In this document: piece by piece, positions 1-5,835 of the stretch
Layout: each line of letters begins with the position of its first letter
Position numbering within the stretch: position 1 is the first letter of the stretch
Source: Aeromicrobium sp. Root344
Lineage (GTDB): Bacteria; Actinomycetota; Actinomycetes; Propionibacteriales; Nocardioidaceae
Length of the DNA: 64,000 bases
Assembly (NCBI RefSeq): GCF_001425755.1
Contig: NZ_LMDH01000001.1
Span: 2,285,802 to 2,349,801, forward strand
Direction of reading: 5' to 3'
The notes under the pieces: model-generated
The model's input: only the letters and a program-made list of their open reading frames with translations
Told to the model about the DNA's origin: nothing
The model's database searches: none
Program-made: the position numbers and the translations under genes

Positions 1-361
1 GACGGTTGACCCGGACGTACGCGTCCCACCACTCGCGGTGGAACTCCGGCGGCGCGACGACGTCGTGGTAGAGAGGCCAGAGCGTCGAGTTGGAGAAGCC
101 CTCGTAGTACTCGGCGACCTCCTCCTCGCTCAGGTGGACCGGCACGAGGTGCAGGCCGTTGTGCTCGAACGGCTTGAGCTTCTCGTCGGCCGCACCGTGC
201 CAGCCGATCCACGCGCCACCGTTGCGACGCATCACGGGCTCGAGGGCGGTGACCAGGCCGCCGGGGGAGGTGCGCCACATCGTGCCGCCGTCGGGTGACG
301 TCACCCGGTCGACGGGCAGACGGTTGGCGATCACCACGAAGTCTGCGGTTCCCGTCACCAT
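1..361 (-). CDS. otsA: Trehalose-6-phosphate synthase, 5' part (runs off the left edge)
   Basis: GT20-family synthase that joins glucose from a nucleotide sugar to glucose-6-phosphate, giving trehalose-6-phosphate in the cytoplasm. Only the first 120 residues are in the window. Translating the minus strand gives [11 protein letters not shown] near the N-terminus, then [12 protein letters not shown] and GAWIGWHG, the OtsA nucleotide and sugar-phosphate binding start, and later [11 protein letters not shown], all hallmarks of OtsA. The start is the ATG at 361. A TAGGCT -10-like box (374-369) lies 7 nt upstream and there is no Shine-Dalgarno, so the mRNA is probably leaderless. A GTG at 358 is the alternative. 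The partner phosphatase gene otsB lies 2 kb away on the other strand. Confidence in the family is high. Confidence 0.93.
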   Translation of the reverse strand, partial: MVTGTADFVVIANRLPVDRVTSPDGGTMWRTSPGGLVTALEPVMRRNGGAWIGWHGAADEKLKPFEHNGLHLVPVHLSEEEVAEYYEGFSNSTLWPLYHDVVAPPEFHREWWDAYVRVNR

Positions 362-391
362 GTCCGGCAGCCTAGCGGTGTGTGTCGAGGC

Positions 392-1381
392 TCACCTGCC
401 GGCGACACCCAGCTGGTCGAGGATCGTTGCCATCTGACGCATGATCGAGACCGTCTCGTCGAGGGGGAGCAGGTCCGACTCGGTTGCTCCGGCGCGCAGG
501 CACGCGGCGACCTCCTCGATCTCATGCGCATACCCGTGACCGGTGACCGGCTCGCTGATCGTGTCGACCGTGCCGTCGTGCCAGTGCGTGAACGAGGTCG
601 CGGTGGGGAAGCGGGACGGCACCTCGATGAGCCCGGCGTCGCCGGCGATCGACGCGCGATTGTCGGTGTGGGCGACCTGGGTCCAGGAGATGCTCGCGAC
701 GGCTCCGCTGTCGTACGTGAGCGTGGCTCCGCCGCTGACGTCGATGCCCTCGTCCGACAGCGTCCCCGCAGCCACGATCCCAGCCGGCTCGCCGAGGATC
801 AGGTGCGCGAACGTCAGCGAGTAGACGCCGACGTCGAGCAGCGCGCTCGCCCCGAGCGCCGGGTCCCAGAGTCGTGCCGTCGTGGCCGGGCCGACGAATC
901 CGCGGGCGGCCCTGAGCTCGCCGAGCGTCCCGAGGGCTCCGCCGGTGGCCAGCTCGGCGACCCGGCGGATGTTGGGGTTGGCCCGCATCGCCATCGCCTC
1001 GGCGAAGAACAGCCCGCGCGTACGGGCCTCGGCCACGAGCGCCTCCGCGTCGGCGGGGTTCATCGTGAGCGCCTTCTCGCACAGCACCGCCTTGCCGCCC
1101 TCGAAGCACGTCATGACGTCCTCGGCGTGGCGGCTGTGCGGGGTCGCGACATAGATGACGTCGACGTCGGGGTCGGCGGCCAGCTCCTCGTACGACCCGT
1201 GTGCCCGCGCCGCGCCGAAGCGGTCGGCGAACCTGCGGGCGGCATCGAGCCGGCGCGAGCCCACCGCCGCGAGCTCGTTGCCCTCGACGAGGGCCAGCTC
1301 GCGCACGAACGACTCCGCGATGCGACCTGTGGCCAGGATCCCCCACCGGATGGACGTACGTGTCCCCGAATCGGTCGTCAT
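392..1381 (-). CDS. Gfo/Idh/MocA family NAD(P)-dependent oxidoreductase
   Basis: Cytoplasmic oxidoreductase of 329 residues acting on a sugar, polyol or dihydrodiol-like substrate that cannot be named from sequence. The N-terminal Rossmann fold is visible as GILATGRIA (residues 14-22), followed by VDVIYVATPHSRHAED. The family's usual EKP catalytic motif reads CEKALTMN (E102, K103), with Ala in place of Pro. I recall this variant in the dimeric dihydrodiol dehydrogenase-like branch. The C-terminal half has the alpha/beta dimerisation domain. The ATG at 1381 is chosen because a CAGGCT -10-like box lies 7 nt upstream. The longer frame reaching 1786 would overlap the divergent DUF3263 gene. It is transcribed toward otsA with a 30-bp gap. 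Confidence 0.88.
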   Translation of the reverse strand: MTTDSGTRTSIRWGILATGRIAESFVRELALVEGNELAAVGSRRLDAARRFADRFGAARAHGSYEELAADPDVDVIYVATPHSRHAEDVMTCFEGGKAVLCEKALTMNPADAEALVAEARTRGLFFAEAMAMRANPNIRRVAELATGGALGTLGELRAARGFVGPATTARLWDPALGASALLDVGVYSLTFAHLILGEPAGIVAAGTLSDEGIDVSGGATLTYDSGAVASISWTQVAHTDNRASIAGDAGLIEVPSRFPTATSFTHWHDGTVDTISEPVTGHGYAHEIEEVAACLRAGATESDLLPLDETVSIMRQMATILDQLGVAGR

Positions 1382-1410
1382 GAGACACAGCCTGCCATTC
1401 GGCGAAGCAA

Positions 1411-1440
1411 ATGACACCGGTGTGATTCGTGCCCTAGAAT
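1411..1440 (+). promoter_or_regulatory. Leaderless promoter with a spacer palindrome upstream of the DUF3263 gene
   Basis: ATGACA (1411-1416, five of six matches to TTGACA), an 18-bp spacer, then TAGAAT (1435-1440), 7 nt before the ATG at 1448. The spacer contains the perfect 10-bp palindrome ACACCGGTGT (1414-1423), which overlaps the -35 end and could be an operator. That a repressor binds here is inference. Confidence 0.6.
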
Positions 1441-1447
1441 CAATGGC

Positions 1448-1744
1448 ATGAGCGCCGTGGAGAAGTCGAACGCCGGAGCGCCGGCAGCCGCTGAATCGCT
1501 GTCGGAGCGCGACCGCGAGATCCTGGCGCTCGAGCGGCTGTGGTGGCAGTACGCGGGTGCCAAGGAGCAGGCGATCCGCGACAAGTTCGACATGTCGGCC
1601 ACGCGTTACTACCAGGTGCTCAACGCCCTGATCGACCGTGAGGACGCACTCGCGTACGATCCACTCCTGGTCAAGCGTCTTCGCCGCCTGCGCGCCCAGC
1701 GCCAGCGCAGCCGTTCGGCCAGGCGTCTCGGCATCGACCTCTGA
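1448..1744 (+). CDS. DUF3263 domain-containing protein
   Basis: Small conserved actinobacterial protein of 98 residues with no assigned biochemical role. After a low-complexity N-terminus (about 20 residues), the DUF3263 core reads LSERDREILALERLWW, followed by KEQAIRDKFDMSATRYYQVL. This looks like a helix-turn-helix with SATRYYQVLNAL as the recognition-helix-like part. The C-terminus is strongly basic (RRLRRLRAQRQRSRSARR), which would suit nucleic-acid binding. The ATG at 1448 sits 7 nt after TAGAAT. The following LytR_C gene starts 9 bp after the stop, so they are probably co-transcribed. This gene pair is common in actinobacteria, from memory. Confidence 0.9.
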   Translation: MSAVEKSNAGAPAAAESLSERDREILALERLWWQYAGAKEQAIRDKFDMSATRYYQVLNALIDREDALAYDPLLVKRLRRLRAQRQRSRSARRLGIDL

Positions 1745-1752
1745 AGGTTCCC

Positions 1753-2319
1753 ATGGACCACCGCAGGACCCCGACCGGCAAGGCATACGTACCCGCCAGC
1801 TGGTTCATCGTCCTGACGATCATGCTGTGCGTCGGCGCTGCGGGCTGGCTGGGATGGCTGTTCGTCGACGACGACCCGGAGACGGCGCCGACCACCGCCA
1901 CGTCGGCCCCGCCGGCGACCAAGACGACACCGGCTCCCTCGCCGAGCGCAACCACCAAGACGACACCGTCGCCCACGCCGACCCAGACCACCGACCAGCC
2001 CGAGGCCGAGCGCACGACGCCGGTCGCGGTGCTCAACAACACCACGATCCAAGGGCTCGCTGCGACCTACTCCGCCAAGGTGCGCTCGGCGGGCTGGGCC
2101 ACCGTGACGATCGGCAACTGGCGCGGGTCGATCGCCGGCAACACCGTCTACTTCCCGCCGCAGCTCGAGGAGCAGGCCAAGCTGCTCGCCGACGACCTCG
2201 ACATCAGCCGGGTCCTGCCGAGCGTGGCGCCGATGCGGACCGACCGGCTGACGATCATCCTGTCCGGCCCGCAACAATGGGCGGATGCCCGCTCCCGTCC
2301 GCGCCGCCGTGATCGCTGA
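1753..2319 (+). CDS. LytR C-terminal domain-containing membrane-anchored protein
   Basis: Protein of 188 residues. A cytoplasmic N-terminus of about 16 residues is followed by one transmembrane helix (WFIVLTIMLCVGAAGWLGWL), a Thr/Pro/Ser-rich extracytoplasmic linker (about residues 40-90) and a LytR_C-type domain beginning VAVLNNTTIQGLAATYSAKV. The domain is found free-standing and at the end of LytR-CpsA-Psr cell-wall ligases. Here the catalytic LCP domain is absent, so a cell-wall accessory or binding role is inferred. The last 35 bp overlap otsB in another frame. The basic tail RSRPRRRDR is encoded within that overlap. Confidence 0.82.
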   Translation: MDHRRTPTGKAYVPASWFIVLTIMLCVGAAGWLGWLFVDDDPETAPTTATSAPPATKTTPAPSPSATTKTTPSPTPTQTTDQPEAERTTPVAVLNNTTIQGLAATYSAKVRSAGWATVTIGNWRGSIAGNTVYFPPQLEEQAKLLADDLDISRVLPSVAPMRTDRLTIILSGPQQWADARSRPRRRDR

Positions 2320-3076
2320 TCCGGCCGGAACCCTGCTCGCCCTCGACTTCGACGGCACGCTGGCGCACATCGTCGACGACCCGACCCAGGCGTACGCCCA
2401 TGAGCGTTCGGTCGCTGCGCTGGCCCGGCTCGGCCACGTCCTCGGCCAGGTCGCGATCATCACCGGGCGTCCCGTCCGGCAAGCGCTCGAGCTCGGTGGC
2501 TTCGACGGCGTCGCGGGCCTCGAGCGGCTCGTGATCTGGGGCCAGTACGGCGCCGAGCAGTGGGACGCGTCGACGGCCGAGACGGTCGAGCCGGAACGTC
2601 CCGAGCCGATCAGCCGCCTGGCCGACGAGCTGCCCGGCTGGCTCGAGTCGCGCGGCGCCGGCCACGTACGCATCGAGGACAAGGGACTTGCGATCGCGGT
2701 GCACACCCGCGGCATCGACCCGGGCCTGCTCGACGAGCTGGCCCAGCCGCTGGCGGACCTCGCCGGTGACCTCGGCCTCGCGGTCGAGCCCGGCCGCCAG
2801 GTCATCGAGCTGCGCGCCCCGGGCATCGACAAGGGCGACGCCGTACGTGCCCTGGCGTCACGCCTCGGTGCCCGCCAGGTGATCTTCGCCGGCGACGACC
2901 TCGGCGACCTGCCTGCGTTCGCGGCGGTCGAGCAGCTCCGTGAGAACGGCGTCGGCGGGCTGCTGATCTGCTCGGCGTCCGCGGAGCAGGACGCCCTGGT
3001 GGCTCACGCCGACGTCGTCCTCGACGGGCCCGACGCCGTCGCCGACTGGCTGGAGGAGCTCGCGGATGAGTTCTGA
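2285..3076 (+). CDS. otsB: Trehalose-6-phosphate phosphatase
   Basis: HAD-superfamily phosphatase (263 residues) that removes phosphate from trehalose-6-phosphate, the second step of the OtsAB route. The catalytic motif LDFDGTLA gives the nucleophile and acid/base Asp21 and Asp23. IITGRPV is motif II-like, and FAGDDLGDLPAF near residue 200 is the Mg-binding HAD motif IV. EDKGLAIAVHTRG matches OtsB's conserved E-K-...-H segment. It starts inside the end of the LytR_C gene (35-bp overlap) and its end overlaps the next gene by 11 bp, so translation is coupled. otsA is nearby on the opposite strand. Confidence 0.93.
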   Translation: MPAPVRAAVIADPAGTLLALDFDGTLAHIVDDPTQAYAHERSVAALARLGHVLGQVAIITGRPVRQALELGGFDGVAGLERLVIWGQYGAEQWDASTAETVEPERPEPISRLADELPGWLESRGAGHVRIEDKGLAIAVHTRGIDPGLLDELAQPLADLAGDLGLAVEPGRQVIELRAPGIDKGDAVRALASRLGARQVIFAGDDLGDLPAFAAVEQLRENGVGGLLICSASAEQDALVAHADVVLDGPDAVADWLEELADEF

Positions 3077-3515
3077 TCCGGTGCTGCCGCACACGCGGTG
3101 GACTCGCGTGCGTACGGTGCTCAACTGGATCAACCTCAGCACGCCGCTCGGGCTGCTGATCGCACGGATCGGCGGTGCGACCATCACGCGGCGCGGGCGG
3201 GGCACCTACCTCGCGGGGGGCTACCGGTTCGGCTTCCCGGTCGCCAGCGCGTTCACGATCGGCAGCGTCATCACGAGCAAGCACGAGCTCGACTGGCTGC
3301 TCGAGCGGCCGGTGCTGCTGCAGCACGAGGACCGGCACTGCACGCAGTACGCGTTCGTCCTCGGCGTCGCGATGCTGCCGGTCTACTTCCTCTGTGTCGG
3401 CATCTCGTACGCGATCGCCGGCGACCACTCGTCGTACAACCCCTTCGAGCGTCTCGCCAACCTCGCCGACGGCAACTACCCGCCCCCGCGCACCCGCTTC
3501 TCCCGCAAGCACTGA
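3066..3515 (+). CDS. Conserved membrane-associated protein with an HExxH motif, function unknown
   Basis: Protein of 149 residues, not assigned to a named family here. It begins with a basic stretch, then a hydrophobic segment (INLSTPLGLLIARIGG), a Gly/Arg-rich loop (TRRGRGTYLAGGYRFGF), and a second strong hydrophobic helix (FVLGVAMLPVYFLCVGISYA). Just before that helix is LLQHEDRHCTQYA, where HEDRH fits the zinc-metalloprotease pattern HExxH. I do not see a clear third ligand, so protease activity is unproven. Similar small actinobacterial proteins exist in my memory with variable annotation. It overlaps otsB by 11 bp and ends before a palindromic element. Confidence 0.7.
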   Translation: MSSDPVLPHTRWTRVRTVLNWINLSTPLGLLIARIGGATITRRGRGTYLAGGYRFGFPVASAFTIGSVITSKHELDWLLERPVLLQHEDRHCTQYAFVLGVAMLPVYFLCVGISYAIAGDHSSYNPFERLANLADGNYPPPRTRFSRKH

Positions 3516-3524
3516 CCCGCCGCT

Positions 3525-3661
3525 GGGGTTGGCGGTTTACCAAGAGGGCAAGGGAAACTGCGCGATTGCTCCGACTCCGCACGGCAACCTGCCACTCCGC
3601 AAGGCGCGCGCACCCTGAGGAGTGGCGGTTTGCCCTGACCTCCTGGTAAACCGCCAACCCC
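3525..3661. repeat. 137-bp intergenic palindromic element with perfect 18-bp terminal inverted repeats
   Basis: Left arm GGGGTTGGCGGTTTACCA (3525-3542) and right arm TGGTAAACCGCCAACCCC (3644-3661) are exact reverse complements. Inside, GGCAACCTGCCACTCC (about 3583-3598) pairs imperfectly with GGAGTGGCGGTTTGCC (3619-3634), so the whole element can fold into one long, nearly continuous stem. It begins 10 bp after a stop codon and ends about 85 bp before the SAM riboswitch. I see no ORF in it and no convincing target-site duplication. It could be a REP/MITE-like element or a transcription end. Confidence 0.7.
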
Positions 3662-3744
3662 GGGGTGACCGAGGGGCGAACAGGCGCCGTCCAGCATCCG
3701 GACCGAGTGGACACATCGTGAGACGCGCCCGTAGGCTGAAACCA

Positions 3745-3856
3745 CTCATCACGAGGGGTACAGGGACACGGCCCTATGACGCCCCAGCAACCAGTCGCTC
3801 ATCGACCAGGTGCTCAATCCGTCCCGGACGACAGTCGATCCGGGAAAGATGAAAGG
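3745..3856 (+). ncRNA. SAM-I (S-box) riboswitch upstream of the threonine-synthase-like gene
   Basis: The stretch from 3745 follows the S-box consensus in order: the 5' strand of P1 (TCATC, 3746-3750), then GAGGGG, AGGGA, GGCCCTATGA, CCCCAGCAACC (3782-3792), AGGTGCTCAATCC (3808-3820), a variable P4 stem, and the P1 3' strand GATGA (3849-3853). The P1 3' strand runs directly into AAGG of the Shine-Dalgarno GAAAGG (3851-3856), 8 nt before the GTG start at 3865. SAM binding, which stabilises P1, would therefore mask ribosome binding. This suggests translational control. No terminator stem with a U-tract is present. A Rfam RF00162 covariance search would settle it. Confidence 0.85.
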
Positions 3857-3864
3857 TCACTTCT

Positions 3865-5136
3865 GTGAGTACATCCGCTCCAAGCCTCGCCGCACCCGCC
3901 CTCCGCGAAGGCGCCTTCGGCAACGCCGTCGAGCTCGTCTGCCGCGAGTGCGGCACGACGCGTGAGCTCGGCCCGCACTACGTGTGTGCCGAGTGTTTCG
4001 GCCCCCTGGAGATCCGGTACGACTTCCCGGCCATCACCCGCGAGCAGATCGCGGCCGGCCCCAACAACATCTGGCGCTACAAGGCACTGCTCCCCGTGCC
4101 CGACGACATCGAGCTCAGCCCCAACCTCGAGCCGGGCTTCACGCGACTCCTCAAGGCTGACAACCTCGCCGCCGAGCTGGGCCTCAAGAGCCTCTGGGTG
4201 AAGGACGACAGCACCAACCCGACCAACTCCTTCAAGGACCGCGTCGTCGCCTGCGCGCTGAGCGCCGCCCGCGAGTTCGGCAGCAAGGTGTTCGCCTGTC
4301 CCTCGACCGGCAACCTCGCCAATGCCGTCGCCGCCGCTGGTGCCCGCGCGGGCATCAAGACCGTCGTCTTCATCCCGAGCAACCTCGAGACGCCCAAGCA
4401 GGTCAACTCGGCGGTCTACACCGAGAACCTCGTCGCGGTCGACGGCAACTACGACGACGTCAACAAGCTCGCCTCCGAGATCGCCGGCGAGCAGGACGGC
4501 TGGGCGTTCGTCAACGTCAACGTCCGCCCGTTCTACGCCGAGGGCTCCAAGACGCTGGGCTACGAGATCGCCGAGCAGCTGGGCTGGCGCCTGCCCGACC
4601 AGATCGTCATCCCGGTCGCCTCCGGCTCGCAGCTGACCAAGGTGCACAAGTCGTTCAAGGAGCTCATCGCCCTCGGACTCGTGGAGGACAAGCCCTACAA
4701 GGTCTTCGGCGCCCAGGCCACCGGCTGCTCGCCGGTCTCGGAGGCGTTCCGCGAGGGCTGGGACGTCGTACGACCTGTCCGCCCCGACACGATCGCCAAG
4801 TCGCTCGCGATCGGCAACCCCGCCGACGGCGCGTACGTCCTCGACATCTGCCGTGAGACCGGCGGCGCGATCGCCGACATCTCCGACGACGAGGTCCGCG
4901 ACGCGATCGTCCTGCTGGCGCGCACCGAGGGCATCTTCACCGAGACGGCCGGCGGCACGACCGTCGGCGTCCTCAAGAAGCTCGTCGAGACCGGTCAGCT
5001 CGATCCCGAGCTCGAGACGGTCGTGATCAACACCGGCCACGGCCTCAAGACGCTCGACGCGGTCACCGAGCTGGTCGGCCCCGCAGCCACCATCGCCCCG
5101 ACGTACGAGGCCTTCGTCGCCGCCGGCATCGCCTGA
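3865..5136 (+). CDS. thrC: Threonine synthase family PLP enzyme; probably an O-phosphohomoserine-dependent homocysteine synthase (MetM type)
   Basis: Fold-type II PLP enzyme of 423 residues; automatic annotation would say threonine synthase. A four-Cys zinc ribbon opens it (C26, C29, C41, C44). The PLP lysine is K124 in NPTNSFKDR, and PSTGNLANAVAAAG is the phosphate-binding loop. Family substrate: O-phospho-L-homoserine. Two context facts argue against a plain threonine role: a SAM-I riboswitch directly upstream, and a CysO-like sulfur carrier gene 25 bp downstream. This fits donation of carrier thiocarboxylate sulfur to make homocysteine, the route I recall being reported in Streptomyces as MetM/MetO. 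hom and thrB, usual neighbours of canonical thrC, are absent. Start GTG at 3865, SD GAAAGG. The homocysteine assignment is inference. Confidence 0.85.
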   Translation: MSTSAPSLAAPALREGAFGNAVELVCRECGTTRELGPHYVCAECFGPLEIRYDFPAITREQIAAGPNNIWRYKALLPVPDDIELSPNLEPGFTRLLKADNLAAELGLKSLWVKDDSTNPTNSFKDRVVACALSAAREFGSKVFACPSTGNLANAVAAAGARAGIKTVVFIPSNLETPKQVNSAVYTENLVAVDGNYDDVNKLASEIAGEQDGWAFVNVNVRPFYAEGSKTLGYEIAEQLGWRLPDQIVIPVASGSQLTKVHKSFKELIALGLVEDKPYKVFGAQATGCSPVSEAFREGWDVVRPVRPDTIAKSLAIGNPADGAYVLDICRETGGAIADISDDEVRDAIVLLARTEGIFTETAGGTTVGVLKKLVETGQLDPELETVVINTGHGLKTLDAVTELVGPAATIAPTYEAFVAAGIA

Positions 5137-5161
5137 GTCCAGAGAACACCCAAGGAGCACT

Positions 5162-5440
5162 GTGAGCATCAACGTACGCATCCCGACGATCCTGCGCACC
5201 TACACGCAGGACCAGTCGCAGGTCACCGCCGAGGGCGAGACCCTGACCGAGGTCCTCGAGTCGCTCGAGGGCGCGTTCCCCGGCATCAAGGCGCGAGTCG
5301 TCGACGAGCAGGGCAAGCTGCGCCGCTTCGTCAACATCTACGTCGCCGAGGAGGACGTGCGCTTCGCCCAGGGCCTGGACACGCCGACCCCGGCCGGCAC
5401 GCAGGTCTCGATAATCCCTGCCGTCGCCGGGGGTTGCTGA
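5162..5440 (+). CDS. CysO/MoaD-ThiS family sulfur carrier protein ending Gly-Gly-Cys
   Basis: Ubiquitin-fold sulfur carrier of 92 residues. It strongly resembles mycobacterial CysO: VRIPTILRTYT at the start, LRRFVNIYVAEEDVRF in the middle and IIPAVAGGC at the end. The Gly-Gly tail is where a MoeB/MoeZ-type enzyme adenylates and thiocarboxylates such carriers. Here one extra Cys follows GG (codons GGG GGT TGC TGA), so a Mec/JAMM-type peptidase must expose the diglycine before loading. The gene follows the PLP enzyme by 25 bp with SD AAGGAG and a GTG start, within the SAM-controlled unit. It probably supplies sulfur for homocysteine; a cysteine-synthesis role is the alternative. No peptidase or activating enzyme is in the window. 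Confidence 0.88.
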   Translation: MSINVRIPTILRTYTQDQSQVTAEGETLTEVLESLEGAFPGIKARVVDEQGKLRRFVNIYVAEEDVRFAQGLDTPTPAGTQVSIIPAVAGGC

Positions 5441-5464
5441 ACTCGCGGCACAGCCTTGTAGGCT
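5434..5464 (+). promoter_or_regulatory. Possible separate promoter for the cold-shock gene
   Basis: TTGCTG (5434-5439), a 19-bp spacer and TAGGCT (5459-5464) would place transcription start near 5471, giving a 5' leader of about 50 nt before the csp ATG at 5523. The spacer is longer than usual, so this is tentative. Confidence 0.35.
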
Positions 5465-5522
5465 CTGCGCATGAAGGGGCTCCGGCAGGTGGGTTCCTCC
5501 AGAATCAGGTGGGAGTGGCGGC

Positions 5523-5723
5523 ATGGTGCAAGGCACCGTCAAGTGGTTCAACGCTGACAAGGGCTACGGCTTCATCGAGGTCGAGGGCCAGGACGATGTC
5601 TTCGTCCATTGGTCCAAGATCGCGTCAGACGGTTACAAGACTCTCGAGGACGGCCAGAAGGTCGAGTTCGAGGTCGTCGACGGCCCCAAGGGTCGCGAGG
5701 CCCACGAGGTCATCGGGCACTGA
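5523..5723 (+). CDS. CspA-family cold-shock protein
   Basis: Single cold-shock domain of 66 residues: an RNA/ssDNA-binding OB fold acting as an RNA chaperone. RNP1-like KGYGFIEV and RNP2-like VFVHWSKI are both present. RNP2 has Trp where CspA usually has Phe/His-Phe, and [11 protein letters not shown] is the usual N-terminal block. Length is normal. The gene sits between the sulfur carrier and a rho-independent terminator, and probably has its own promoter inside the preceding intergenic segment. The same neighbour (csp after a MoaD-like gene, groEL further on) is, from memory, seen in Streptomyces. Confidence 0.95.
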   Translation: MVQGTVKWFNADKGYGFIEVEGQDDVFVHWSKIASDGYKTLEDGQKVEFEVVDGPKGREAHEVIGH

Positions 5724-5735
5724 GCCCGTGAACGG

Positions 5736-5762
5736 ACCCGGTCCGGGGGGACCGGGTTTTTT
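5736..5762 (+). terminator. Rho-independent terminator after the cold-shock gene
   Basis: A 9-bp GC-rich stem ACCCGGTCC / GGACCGGGT (5736-5744 and 5749-5757) with a four-base GGGG loop is followed by a run of six T (5757-5762). It lies 12 bp after the csp stop and is one of the clearest intrinsic terminators in the window. Confidence 0.9.
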
Positions 5763-5785
5763 CATGCCCGAAACACCTGCGTGAC

Positions 5786-5835
5786 GTATGTGACACTTGC
5801 GATGTCACATACTCGCTGACATACTCCGAGTATGT
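5786..5835 (+). promoter_or_regulatory. Leaderless promoter embedded in inverted repeats (putative operator) of the cupredoxin membrane operon
   Basis: GTATGTGACA (5786-5795) and TGTCACATAC (5803-5812) form a perfect 10-bp inverted repeat. The seven bases between are cTTGCGA, and TTGCGA (5797-5802) is a good -35. It is followed at exactly 17 bp by CATACT (5820-5825), then 6 nt to the ATG at 5832. A second palindrome ACATACTC-C-GAGTATGT (5819-5835) covers the -10 and the start codon. Two dyads on a promoter strongly suggest a dimeric repressor. Which regulator binds is unknown. Confidence 0.65.

Noticed and set aside
380-1414. Long plus-strand ORF opposite the Gfo/Idh/MocA gene
   Set aside because: Arg/Gly/Val/Ala-rich antisense shadow caused by high GC; the minus-strand frame has clear homology.
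3865-5136. Plain threonine synthase assignment
   Set aside because: Kept as the family name, but the SAM riboswitch, sulfur carrier neighbour and missing hom/thrB argue for methionine-side function.
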